DNA of 14,095 bases from CAYQAE01 sp964415445 [NCBI: uncultured archaeon] (GTDB lineage: Archaea > CAYQAE01): positions 4,635 to 18,729 of the forward strand of contig CAYQAE010000036.1 of assembly GCA_964415445.1 (NCBI GenBank). Direction: 5' to 3'. Under the pieces are notes generated by a model that saw nothing but the letters and a program-made list of their open reading frames with translations, was not told where the DNA came from and made no database searches. This document shows positions 1 through 8,453 of this stretch, in pieces. The translations under genes were made by a program, and so were the position numbers. Every line of letters starts with the position of its first letter. Within the stretch, counting starts at the first letter, position 1.

Positions 1-55
1 TACTCAAGCCACCCCAACTTTATCTTTATATCTAAATGAAACAGAAGGTGATATT
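1..55 (+). repeat. 55-bp perfect direct repeat, copy 1
   Basis: Bases 1-55 are identical to 259-313. The repeat encodes TQATPTLSLYLNETEGDI, the junction between consecutive Ig-like units, and the period is 258 bp (86 codons). Copy 1 may extend left of the window. Identity at the third codon positions implies recent duplication or conversion. Confidence 0.95.
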
Positions 56-3000
56 AGTTTCACTTATGGTGGTTTAGTTAATGCATCAATAAATGCTTCA
101 ACTGATGAAATTACTCTAAAACTATATAGAAATGCTTCTGATGTTACATTAGAAAATAATTCATATGTGAAATTGGGTGTAGGTGTATATGAATATATCT
201 TAAATTGCACATCTACTCAAAATTATACTACCCAGAGTCTTACTCGCTACCTTACAATTACTCAAGCCACCCCAACTTTATCTTTATATCTAAATGAAAC
301 AGAAGGTGATATTTCACTGCCTCATAATTCAACAGGAAATATTACAGTTAGTATTGATATCTTTGATTCAATAGTTGAAGTTGAATTATATTCGAATTAT
401 TCTGGAGCGATGGAATTATTCGAAAATGGTACTGCTCCACTCTATAATTTAACTATTTTTGATGATCATGGATACAATGGAGTTATTAGTTTTAAAGGTA
501 TCTTTTGGGGCAATGAAAATTACACTGCCCAAAACACATCCATCTATAGTACCTCATTGACAAATACACAACCATCTACACCTTCTGGTTTAACAAATTT
601 GGGAAATCGTGAAGTAGGGCACCCTTCAGTAAGTTGGGATCCAAGTACAGATTCAGAATCGGATCCTATAACATATTATGTCTATATTGAAGATGTAGTT
701 GCAGGTACAACAGATATAGATGTAATTACTTCATCTACTAGTTGTGAATTAGGTTATAATGTTTCTTTACAATCAGGAAGAACTTATAATTACATTGTTG
801 CAGCATGGGATGGATATCAATGGTCATCTGGAAATGGAACAGATTTATTTGTAATGAATTCACCTCCAACAGATCCTTCTAATTTACTTGACTTAGGATT
901 ACATGAAATCAACCATAATCCACAAATAAATTGGACACGAAGTACTGATCCAGAAAGTGATTCTATCACATACTATGTATATGTAAATGATACACTTGAT
1001 TGGATTACTTCAAACAATTATACAACAATTGGAGATAATATTTCACTTGAAGATGGATATACTTATGAGTATAAAGTAGCAGCTTGGGATGGTTATGAAT
1101 TTTCAAATAATGTTACTGATATCTTTAGACTGAATACACCTCCACCAAATGTAAGTACACAAAATGATTTAAGTTTACATGAGATCCAGGATCCTGATAA
1201 AATATGGACAGGTGTAACTGATGCCGAGGTAGATACTGTTACATATATAATTTATGTGAATGATTCTTATGATGGTAATACTACTTCTACTTCTTATACT
1301 TTAACTGGCTTGAATGATGGTGAATCTTATAATGTTCTCATAGGTGTTTGGGATGGATTTGAATTTGGAAATAATAGTTCCTCTGATATTTTTAGGATGA
1401 ATACCGAACCTTCTGGTTTTTCACAAAATACACCTATTAATTATGCAAATATTTCAGATAATACACCTACTTTGGTAGCAAATGCAGCTAGCGCAGATCC
1501 AGAGGGAGATTCTTTTACATATTATTTTGGTATTAATAATTCATCTGGTTATAGTCAAATATATGCGAATTCAACAGGTTTAACACTAACTATTCCATCT
1601 AATTTAGCTGATGGAATTTATTCATGGAATTTAACAGCAGGTGATGGCTATGAAAATGGAACTTGGACCCTATTTAGAACGTTTAGAATTGATACAACTG
1701 TTCCTTCAATAAGCTCTGCACAATTGAACCTTACTTCACCTGTAGAACTTAATAGTTATGTTGATATCTCTGCAGTAATTTCAGATCCAACATTAGATCA
1801 AGCTTGGGTAAGAATAGGGGAACCTTCAGGAGATTATAATAATTTATCAATGCTCTCAACAGCTTCAGAAAATGGTTATTATCAAGAATATCAATTATCA
1901 TCATTGGGTACTTACAATTTCACTGTTTTTGCAAATGATAGTTTGACACATATAAATAATTTAGATACAACCCCAAATAATTTAGATATATTGCAAAAAT
2001 TACATATAGATGAATATAATTCTTCAGTACCTTATAATGAAAAAATTCATATTCATATTATCAATACTTTAGGTAGTCCAATTTCAGATGCAGATGTTCA
2101 TTTTTATGATTTAAATAATAGTAAACATTATGTCAATTCTACGGGATCAAATGGATGGTATACATTTGTAGGTAATGAAACTGGAAATTGGGAAATAAAT
2201 GTTACACGCTCAGGATATATTAATTCATCTACGGTAATTGTAAATGTAGGTGATAATGAACCGCCAATCTTTTTCAATAACCAAAGTAGTATTGTATCAG
2301 AATATACTCCTGATGCTCTTTCCAATTTCACAGTTGTTTGGAATGATTCAACAGGAGATTTATCTTATTACTATATTGAAAATAATTTTACAGGAACCCT
2401 TCAAAATTCTACAATGGATGTTTCTATCTCAGATGATACATATTATTGTTCATATAATTTAACTTTGGGTGCAGGGAATTATCAATTTAAGTTTTTAGCA
2501 GGAGATTCTGTGGATGCTTGGAATTTTACAGATGTTGTTACATTTTATATTGGAAAAGCTGATCCATCAATTTCTTTATTAATTAATAGTTCTATTGGAA
2601 ATAAAAATTTACCACACAATTCAACTGCGAATTTAACTGTAAATACTAGTATAGATGATGCAGTAGTTGAAGTTGAATTATATTCAAATTATTCAATAGA
2701 TCCGATGCAGAAGTATGCAAATGACACCGCTCCATTATATAACTTAACTGTTTTAGATGATCATGGATATATTGGCGTTGTAAGTTGGATGGGTGTATTT
2801 TGGGGAAATCAAAATTATACAGCTCAAAATACATCAATTTATTATTTTACTTTAACAAATACACCACCTAATGATGCAACAGGACTAACTGATTTAACTT
2901 TAAATGAAATTGATCACAATCCTACAGTTAGTTGGACTAATAATGGTGATAATGAATCAGATCCTATTACATTTTACATTTATGTAAATGATACACTTGA

Positions 3001-6000
3001 GTGGGTCCAAACTGGAAATTCATGTGATTTAGGTTATAATTTGTCTTTAATCAATGGTAGTATTTATGAATATAAAATAGCTGCATATGATGGATATGAG
3101 TGGTCAAATAATGTTTCTGACATATTTAGAATGAATACTCCACCATCTGGAATTTCACAAAATAATCCTGTTGATAATTACAATACTACAGATACTACAC
3201 CTGATTTAGTGGCAGCAGTTGCGACAGATGATGAAAATGATTTATTGAGATATTATTTTGGTTTTAATAATTCAACTGATAGTTGGATATCTGCAAATAC
3301 TTCTGCACTTACATTAACAGTTCCAATAACATTATCTGATGGTATATACTCATGGAATTTAACAGTTGGAGACGGATATGAAAATGGAACTTGGACCCAA
3401 TTTAGAACGTTTAGAATTGATACAACTGAACCTTCAATAAGCTCTGCACAATTGAATCTCACTTCACCCGCAGAACGAACTAATTATGTTAATATTTCTG
3501 CAAAAGTCACAGATCCTCTATTGGACCAAGTTTGGGTAAGAGTAGGAAGCCCAAGTGAATATACTAATCTTTCTATGTCTTTAATTGGTATAAGTGATAG
3601 TTACTCTATAGAATATCAATTGAATCAAAATGGAACATATAATTTCACAATCTTTGCAAATGATAGTCTAGGAAATTTGAATCTTTCTGTAGTCTCTGAC
3701 GCTTTTTCTGTACAAAGAAAACTTTATATTGGTCAATATAACTCATCCCTAGATTATAATGATATAATTTATGTTAATATCAATGATACTTTAAACAATC
3801 TAGTAGAAAATGCACAAGTCCATTTTTATGACAATAGTAGTAACCATTACATAAATACAACTACATCAACTGGTTGGTGTACATTTAAGGGTAACTTATC
3901 TGGTGAATGGACAATAAATGTAACTAAATCTGGATATATCTCTTCAGATTCAAAAAAAGTTTCTGTAGGGGTAAACGTAAATCCTGCTTTTAGTAATAAT
4001 GATAGTAATATTGTATCAATATATGATCCAAATACATTATCTAACTTTACAGTTACTTGGACAGATGGTAATGATATAATAGATACAGTTTTTATTGAAA
4101 ATAACTTTACAGGAACGTTAATAAATTCAACAATGAACGGTGGACCTCTTAATTATTATTATAATTTAATTTTGGGGGCAGGAGCCTATCAATTTAGATT
4201 TTTGGCAAATGATACAAATGATGCTTGGAATTCTACTTCGATTGTATTATTTAATATATCAAAAGCAACTCCCACAATAAATGTGTATATTGATGGGTCT
4301 TCAGACAACAAAACAATTGGTTTAAATGTCCCTGTTAATATAACAGCAACTCTATCCATTTCAGAGACATTTTATTTATATGATAATAATACTCTGATAA
4401 ATTCAGGTGTAAATCCATTAGTGAATATTACTCAATATCCATTTGAATCGACTCATAATATAACTGCATATTATGGAGGAAATTCAAATTATACTAATGC
4501 TAATTTGACTTTCTGGATTGTAGTAAACGATACTTTAAGTCCTCAATTTTCAAATATTGTTAATTCTTCATCTATATATGGTCCAAATAAATCATATCAG
4601 TTTAATATTACTTGGTTAGATGATAGTCTAATTGATACCGTCTTATTTGAATGGAATAATACTAATATTACAGCAAAAAAAGATGGAAATATGTATTCTG
4701 TAGATATCATTGATTTAGGTGTAGCTTCTTATAATTACACATGGTATGCAAATGATACAGCAGGTAAGCGAAATTCTACATCTGAATTAACATTTACAGT
4801 ATATAAAGCTTCACCAATAATTAATTTGTATCTAAATGGAAATGATAGTAATTTATCAATTGAACAATATAGTTTAGTAAATATAACTGCAACCCTTTCT
4901 ATTTCGGAGACAATTAATTTATTGAAAAATTCAACTGTTATAGATAGTGGTGTGCAAGTTGTTATAAATTCATCTCAATGGAACCTCCCTGGTGTATTCA
5001 ATATTACAGCTTATTATATTGGAAATGAAAATTATACTTCTGTGGATATTACTTATTACTTGACGATCACAGAATTTATTGGCAAAAGAATTGAAGCCGG
5101 TAGTAATACTATTGAGTTTGATGCTGAAAATATTGTCATATCCCTAGATTCTACCTCCATTGGAAGAATTGAACTTTCTTTAGTTACTTCTTCGCCTCTC
5201 TCAGGTGATGCACCTGGTGGTATAATTTATCTAAATATTACCACAGATATAGCTGAACCTGATCTTTCAAATATCCAAATTACTTGGACTTATCTCAGTA
5301 CTCAAGTTGCAGATGTAAATGTAGAAAATATAGTATTTTATGTATGGAATGATGCATTGCAAGCTTGGGAAGAAATTGATACTCAAGTAGATTCTGAAAA
5401 TAGGGAAGTTACAGCAACTTTACTTCATCTATCAATATTTTCTGTAGGCACAAAAGAAGATGAGGAAGAAGAGACAATAGTTGATCAAATAATGAATTTA
5501 TTAACTGATCCATTTATTTTAATTATATTAGTAATTTTAATTGCATCTATTTTTGGAGTAGTTAAAGCTCGTGGCGGAAAAAAAGAAGAACCAGGAGTTT
5601 TTGAAGAAGAGAGACCATCAAGAGAAGAGGAAAGATTGGCAAAAGAGAAAGCTGCAGAAGGCGCTGTTGGATTAGTAGATATGTACAGAGAAAGACCAAA
5701 GAGACCTAAAAGAAAACCAAAGAAAGAAAAGAGAGAAGTAGTAATAAAAACTACAGATGAACTTCCATCTGTTATAGACAAACATGGTAGAATTGCATCC
5801 TTAGTCCATCGTATTTGGGATGATATTGATGGTAGAAAAACAATTCATGAAATAGCCGAAGATCTAAATCTAGATGATACAACAATTGCTAAAGTTGAAG
5901 CTTTTATGGAAAAAGAAGGTCTAACAGAGAAGCAAATGAAAGGGGTTGAACATAAAGAATTTGGAAAATCATTTGAAGCTTCAAAAGAAGTTTTAATTAA

Positions 6001-6448
6001 GACTAAAGATAAATTACCTCCAATTATTGATCAGAAAGGAAAAATTGCAGCTACAATTCATAAAATTTGGGATGATATCGATGGAACAAAAAGCATTAGA
6101 GATATCGCAGATGATCTAGATTTAGAAGAAGAGACTGTAGCAAAAATAGAGACATTTTTAGAAAAAAATGAATTGATTGAAAAATCTAAAATTGGCAAAA
6201 TCAAAAAAAGAAAGAGACCTAAAAGAACAAAAAAGATAATAAAAAAATCTGCATTAAGACTTCCACAATCAATATATAAAAAACCTGGGATTGCAAAACT
6301 TCTTGAAGAGGTCTGGAGAACTATTAATGGCAGAAGATCAAAGAAAGAAATTATAGATTCTCTTCCCTACAAAGAACAGACAGTTTTAAAAGGCATCGAT
6401 TTCTTATTTAAGAATTCTTTAATTGAAGAAGACGAAATAGAACTCTAA
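2..6448 (+). CDS. Giant repeat-rich surface protein with one membrane helix and cytoplasmic winged-helix-like repeats (5'-partial)
   Basis: The frame is open from base 2, so the GTG at 167 is an internal codon and the true start and signal peptide lie left of the window; 2148 residues are visible. The ectodomain is beta-rich: Ig-like units ending in YLTITQATPTLSLY, four fibronectin-III-like units (572-862, 863-1138, 1139-1405, 2864-3139) with DPESD..TYYVYVND and AAWDGYE cores, and further Ig-like units to about 5080. Asn-X-Ser/Thr sequons occur throughout, as expected of glycosylated archaeal surface proteins. A membrane-proximal domain (about 5090-5450) precedes an acidic stretch, a hydrophobic helix (about 5510-5563), a Lys/Glu-rich linker and three similar segments of about 67 residues. 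I infer adhesion, cell-envelope or signalling work outside the cell coupled to an intracellular module. No enzyme motif is visible. The TAA overlaps the convergent nadK stop. Gene boundary and topology are well supported; function is not. Confidence 0.9.
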   Translation, partial: TQATPTLSLYLNETEGDISFTYGGLVNASINASTDEITLKLYRNASDVTLENNSYVKLGVGVYEYILNCTSTQNYTTQSLTRYLTITQATPTLSLYLNETEGDISLPHNSTGNITVSIDIFDSIVEVELYSNYSGAMELFENGTAPLYNLTIFDDHGYNGVISFKGIFWGNENYTAQNTSIYSTSLTNTQPSTPSGLTNLGNREVGHPSVSWDPSTDSESDPITYYVYIEDVVAGTTDIDVITSSTSCELGYNVSLQSGRTYNYIVAAWDGYQWSSGNGTDLFVMNSPPTDPSNLLDLGLHEINHNPQINWTRSTDPESDSITYYVYVNDTLDWITSNNYTTIGDNISLEDGYTYEYKVAAWDGYEFSNNVTDIFRLNTPPPNVSTQNDLSLHEIQDPDKIWTGVTDAEVDTVTYIIYVNDSYDGNTTSTSYTLTGLNDGESYNVLIGVWDGFEFGNNSSSDIFRMNTEPSGFSQNTPINYANISDNTPTLVANAASADPEGDSFTYYFGINNSSGYSQIYANSTGLTLTIPSNLADGIYSWNLTAGDGYENGTWTLFRTFRIDTTVPSISSAQLNLTSPVELNSYVDISAVISDPTLDQAWVRIGEPSGDYNNLSMLSTASENGYYQEYQLSSLGTYNFTVFANDSLTHINNLDTTPNNLDILQKLHIDEYNSSVPYNEKIHIHIINTLGSPISDADVHFYDLNNSKHYVNSTGSNGWYTFVGNETGNWEINVTRSGYINSSTVIVNVGDNEPPIFFNNQSSIVSEYTPDALSNFTVVWNDSTGDLSYYYIENNFTGTLQNSTMDVSISDDTYYCSYNLTLGAGNYQFKFLAGDSVDAWNFTDVVTFYIGKADPSISLLINSSIGNKNLPHNSTANLTVNTSIDDAVVEVELYSNYSIDPMQKYANDTAPLYNLTVLDDHGYIGVVSWMGVFWGNQNYTAQNTSIYYFTLTNTPPNDATGLTDLTLNEIDHNPTVSWTNNGDNESDPITFYIYVNDTLEWVQTGNSCDLGYNLSLINGSIYEYKIAAYDGYEWSNNVSDIFRMNTPPSGISQNNPVDNYNTTDTTPDLVAAVATDDENDLLRYYFGFNNSTDSWISANTSALTLTVPITLSDGIYSWNLTVGDGYENGTWTQFRTFRIDTTEPSISSAQLNLTSPAERTNYVNISAKVTDPLLDQVWVRVGSPSEYTNLSMSLIGISDSYSIEYQLNQNGTYNFTIFANDSLGNLNLSVVSDAFSVQRKLYIGQYNSSLDYNDIIYVNINDTLNNLVENAQVHFYDNSSNHYINTTTSTGWCTFKGNLSGEWTINVTKSGYISSDSKKVSVGVNVNPAFSNNDSNIVSIYDPNTLSNFTVTWTDGNDIIDTVFIENNFTGTLINSTMNGGPLNYYYNLILGAGAYQFRFLANDTNDAWNSTSIVLFNISKATPTINVYIDGSSDNKTIGLNVPVNITATLSISETFYLYDNNTLINSGVNPLVNITQYPFESTHNITAYYGGNSNYTNANLTFWIVVNDTLSPQFSNIVNSSSIYGPNKSYQFNITWLDDSLIDTVLFEWNNTNITAKKDGNMYSVDIIDLGVASYNYTWYANDTAGKRNSTSELTFTVYKASPIINLYLNGNDSNLSIEQYSLVNITATLSISETINLLKNSTVIDSGVQVVINSSQWNLPGVFNITAYYIGNENYTSVDITYYLTITEFIGKRIEAGSNTIEFDAENIVISLDSTSIGRIELSLVTSSPLSGDAPGGIIYLNITTDIAEPDLSNIQITWTYLSTQVADVNVENIVFYVWNDALQAWEEIDTQVDSENREVTATLLHLSIFSVGTKEDEEEETIVDQIMNLLTDPFILIILVILIASIFGVVKARGGKKEEPGVFEEERPSREEERLAKEKAAEGAVGLVDMYRERPKRPKRKPKKEKREVVIKTTDELPSVIDKHGRIASLVHRIWDDIDGRKTIHEIAEDLNLDDTTIAKVEAFMEKEGLTEKQMKGVEHKEFGKSFEASKEVLIKTKDKLPPIIDQKGKIAATIHKIWDDIDGTKSIRDIADDLDLEEETVAKIETFLEKNELIEKSKIGKIKKRKRPKRTKKIIKKSALRLPQSIYKKPGIAKLLEEVWRTINGRRSKKEIIDSLPYKEQTVLKGIDFLFKNSLIEEDEIEL
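259..313 (+). repeat. 55-bp perfect direct repeat, copy 2
   Basis: This is the second copy of the sequence at 1-55, in the same reading frame. Identity ends at 313: the following codons read TCA CTG here and AGT TTC in copy 1. Confidence 0.95.
1651..1740 (+). repeat. Near-identical segment of the internal duplication, copy 1
   Basis: This segment matches 3379-3468 with about 85 of 90 identical bases, counted by eye. It encodes ENGTWTLFRTFRIDTTVPSI and the start of the next unit. It is the best-preserved part of a long duplication whose copies cover roughly 285-2545 and 2560-4255. Confidence 0.85.
3379..3468 (+). repeat. Near-identical segment of the internal duplication, copy 2
   Basis: The offset from copy 1 is 1728 bp (576 codons). 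It encodes ENGTWTQFRTFRIDTTEPSI. The second block carries one fibronectin-like unit where the first carries three, so unit number has changed since, or at, the duplication. Confidence 0.85.
5510..5563 (+). other. Single transmembrane helix of the giant surface protein
   Basis: Codons from 5510 encode PFILIILVILIASIFGVV, an uninterrupted hydrophobic stretch. It is preceded by an acidic cluster (DEEEE, about 5460-5475) and followed by KARGGKKEE. The positive residues on the C-terminal side put the Ig/FN3 region outside and the C-terminal 290 or so residues inside the cell. A short sorting signal such as PGF-CTERM is unlikely because a long folded-looking tail follows. Confidence 0.85.
5732..6445 (+). 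other. Three tandem winged-helix-like repeats in the cytoplasmic tail
   Basis: Repeat A (5732-5932) and repeat B (5984-6184) are both exactly 67 codons long, and a more diverged repeat C runs from about 6230 to 6445. The shared pattern is a basic strand, then LPxxI, xxGxIA, IWDDIDG, a TIxEIAxDL helix, xxTVxKIE and FLExxxLIE. The order (helix, DG turn, helix-turn-helix, then a G/ELIE wing) looks like a small winged helix of the PqqD or MarR-like kind. Basic linkers (KRPKRKPKKEKRE, KKRKRPKRTKK) separate the repeats and could contact nucleic acid or acidic lipid. The repetition is plain in the sequence; the fold is my inference from helix pattern and spacing. Confidence 0.65.
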
Positions 6449-7248
6449 GATGGTTCTATTAACTTAGATAAATTTTTGTAAAATGTTTCATGATCAAAAT
6501 GAATAAATTTGGCAATATTTGGTGATTTTTCTACTTTTAATATCTCATTAGGTTTTAGAATAGATAATTTTCTACCATCAGAGGCAATTATGGCTTCTTT
6601 GTCTTCAATTTTTAGAGAAACTTTGGATTTTTTAGAAATAACTAGAGGCCTTGCACTTAATTTAAAAGGAGCAAGTGGAGTAATTTCAAAAACATGAGCT
6701 TTAGGGTCAATTATTGGCCCACCACAAGACAGAGCATATGAAGTAGAACCTACTGATGTTGCTACAATCATCCCATCTGCCCATACTTTCATTGCAAATC
6801 TATCATCTACAAATACTTCAAAATTTAGAAGCTTACTTGGTTTTGCAGTAACAATTGCAGTTTCATTTACTGCTTCACCTATCAATTTATTATTATGTCG
6901 AATTGAAAGCATAGATCTTTCTGTTATAAAAAATTGTTTTTTTCTAAATGCCTCAAGTTTTTCTTCTAAATTATCTTGAGTTACTTCAAATAAAAAACCG
7001 ACTCGTCCATATAAAATACCCAAAATAGGACATCTATATTTTTTTAATGCCCTAATTAATGTTCCATCCCCTCCTACAGCAATAAGTGAATCTAAATTAA
7101 TTTTTTCTGTTAATTCTTTGCTCTTTATTGTTTTTTTCAAATTAGAATCTATATATATTTCAAAATCATCTTTTAAAAATTCATAAACTCTTTTTGCTAT
7201 ATCAATTGCTTTATCTTTATCTTTCCTTGAAATTATTCCTATCTTCAA
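6445..7248 (-). CDS. nadK: NAD kinase
   Basis: It phosphorylates NAD (ATP or polyphosphate donor in archaeal relatives) to NADP in the cytoplasm. The 267 residues fit archaeal NAD kinases. GGDGT at residues 59-63 is the catalytic/nucleotide motif, NE at 128-129 binds the NAD ribose, and the ADGMIVAT plus SVGSTSYALSCGGP stretch (157-178) is the family's second signature. The usual GxNxGxLGFL loop reads GILYGRVGFL, lacking the common Asn; human NADK also lacks it. The start is TTG at 7248, chosen because the protein begins MKIGIISRKD as expected and an AGGTAG lies 5 nt upstream, partly inside the gatC stop. It is the last gene of a leftward operon, 9 bp after gatC, and its TAG overlaps the TAA of the convergent giant gene. 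Confidence 0.95.
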   Translation of the reverse strand: MKIGIISRKDKDKAIDIAKRVYEFLKDDFEIYIDSNLKKTIKSKELTEKINLDSLIAVGGDGTLIRALKKYRCPILGILYGRVGFLFEVTQDNLEEKLEAFRKKQFFITERSMLSIRHNNKLIGEAVNETAIVTAKPSKLLNFEVFVDDRFAMKVWADGMIVATSVGSTSYALSCGGPIIDPKAHVFEITPLAPFKLSARPLVISKKSKVSLKIEDKEAIIASDGRKLSILKPNEILKVEKSPNIAKFIHFDHETFYKNLSKLIEPS

Positions 7249-7257
7249 AATATCTAC

Positions 7258-7545
7258 CTAAATTCTTGGGGCTTTAATATATCCTTTCTCCGCTTCTGGG
7301 GCATTTTTTGTGGCTGTTTTTTGGTCAAGAGATTTACTTTTTTTGTCCTCTCGCAAGACATTTCTCTGGCCTATTGGGTTCCAAGTTGGTTTTACATCTT
7401 TTGTATCTACTTCATCTATTTTTTTAAAATAGTCAAGTATCTTATTCAACTCTTTTTGAAATGATTCAATTTCATCTTTTGAAATTTTTATTTTAGCTAA
7501 ATTTGCAATATGCGATACAACATCTTGAGATATTATTTCTTTCAT
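7258..7545 (-). CDS. gatC: Asp-tRNA(Asn)/Glu-tRNA(Gln) amidotransferase subunit C
   Basis: GatC is the small belt-like subunit that holds GatA and GatB together in the GatCAB amidotransferase, which converts mischarged Asp-tRNA(Asn) or Glu-tRNA(Gln) to the amidated form. The 95 residues have normal family length. The N-terminal helix VSHIANLAKIKISKDE, the helix FQKELNKILDYFKKIDEVD and the C-terminal segment with NVLREDK and NAPEAEKGYIKAPRI are all typical. The ATG at 7545 is preceded by TAAGGT, which includes the stop codon of the upstream coiled-coil gene 12 bp away. gatA and gatB are not in the window, so the subunit genes are dispersed or lie elsewhere. Confidence 0.95.
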   Translation of the reverse strand: MKEIISQDVVSHIANLAKIKISKDEIESFQKELNKILDYFKKIDEVDTKDVKPTWNPIGQRNVLREDKKSKSLDQKTATKNAPEAEKGYIKAPRI

Positions 7546-7557
7546 CTAAATCATACC

Positions 7558-8424
7558 TTATAATAATTCAAATTTTTGTAGAAGTACCATATCATCGTAT
7601 TCAATTTTAGAGCCTGATCTAAATCGATTTAGAACTTCATCTGCTTTTTTCTTAAGTTCTTTATTTTTTTCTTGAGATTTTTTAGCTATATTTTTTGCTT
7701 TTTCTTCATCTAAAGCTCTTTTTATTTCATTTTTTTGTTTCTTAATTTGGATAAATTTATCTTTAACTTCTAAATATTTATTTTTTATCTTTTCTTTCTT
7801 TTTTATTAAGTTTTTTACATCATAATCTATGTCTGATACTTCTTGCGACTTTTTTAATATCTGTTCATGAATAGGTTTGGATTTAGTTGCATTGGATATA
7901 ACATAAAGATGAGCTTCATCAATTTTTTCTTTTGTAAATCTCTTTTCTTGTTTTAATTTATTAATTTCAGCTATTATATCATCTATTTTTTTATGTACTT
8001 CTAGATCACGAGTTAATTTCTCTATCCTTTTTACCATATCTCCTTCTTTTTTTAGAGGCATAACTGAAGTTTGAATTTTCCAATCAAGATCTGAAATTTT
8101 ATTAAGTGCAGCTTTTGTATTTCCTTCAACACTACCTTTTAATTTATTGAACATATTAAAATATTCATCTAATTTAGATTTAATTTCTTTTAGTCTATCT
8201 TTTAATTGTTCACGTTCATTTTTAAATTTAGAGGCAAGTTTGTTGAAATCATCTCTTTTTAGTTTTAGTTCTTTGATTTCTGAGATTTTTGATTTTATTA
8301 AGTTGTTTTTTTGGGATATTAATTCATTCATTTCTCTTAGATCTGATTTTTTATTTTTTAATTGTGATCTTTGATTATTTAATTCCTTTTTAATTATTTT
8401 TAATTCTTTATATGATTTTTTCAC
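7558..8424 (-). CDS. COG1340-type coiled-coil protein
   Basis: The protein has about 288 residues and is almost wholly Lys/Glu-rich coiled coil with heptad-like spacing, interrupted by a short segment around WKIQTSVMPLKKEGDMVKRI. The tail KKADEVLNRFRSGSKIEYDD is typical of the conserved archaeal family annotated as uncharacterised coiled-coil protein (COG1340, about 290 residues). Its role is unknown; some relatives are compared with eukaryotic Bfr1-like coiled coils, but that is not established. I chose GTG at 8424: an AGGTG (8438-8434) sits 9 nt upstream, whereas the alternative GTG at 8436 would overlap that AGGTG. It heads a leftward operon with gatC and nadK. No signal peptide or membrane segment is visible, so it is presumably cytoplasmic. 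Confidence 0.85.
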   Translation of the reverse strand: MKKSYKELKIIKKELNNQRSQLKNKKSDLREMNELISQKNNLIKSKISEIKELKLKRDDFNKLASKFKNEREQLKDRLKEIKSKLDEYFNMFNKLKGSVEGNTKAALNKISDLDWKIQTSVMPLKKEGDMVKRIEKLTRDLEVHKKIDDIIAEINKLKQEKRFTKEKIDEAHLYVISNATKSKPIHEQILKKSQEVSDIDYDVKNLIKKKEKIKNKYLEVKDKFIQIKKQKNEIKRALDEEKAKNIAKKSQEKNKELKKKADEVLNRFRSGSKIEYDDMVLLQKFELL

Positions 8425-8453
8425 TTGTTTTGACACCTATAAGATCTATACAA

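Noticed and set aside
167-169. GTG as the start of the giant surface protein
   Set aside because: The frame is open to base 2 and the codons before it continue the same Ig-like repeat, including the perfect 55-bp repeat, so this GTG is an internal valine.
572-3139. CRISPR-like or mobile-element repeats
   Set aside because: The repeats are in-frame protein domains of 90-97 codons with diverged sequence, with no short identical repeats separated by unique spacers and no transposase.
5485-5781. Reverse-strand ORF of 98 codons across the membrane-helix region, and other reverse or shifted ORFs inside 2-6448, 8544-11237 and 11486-13060
   Set aside because: They are antisense or frame-shadow readings of clearly coding genes with no family features or ribosome sites of their own.
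7001-7040. Loss of the Asn in the NAD kinase GxNxGxLGFL loop as a sign of a dead enzyme
   Set aside because: The GGDGT and NE motifs and the SVGSTSYALSCGGP segment are intact, and human NADK lacks the same Asn, so inactivation is not implied.
8434-8436. GTG 8436 as the start of the coiled-coil protein
   Set aside because: It overlaps the AGGTG ribosome site. GTG 8424 has that site at 9 nt, a normal spacing. The difference is four residues and not certain.
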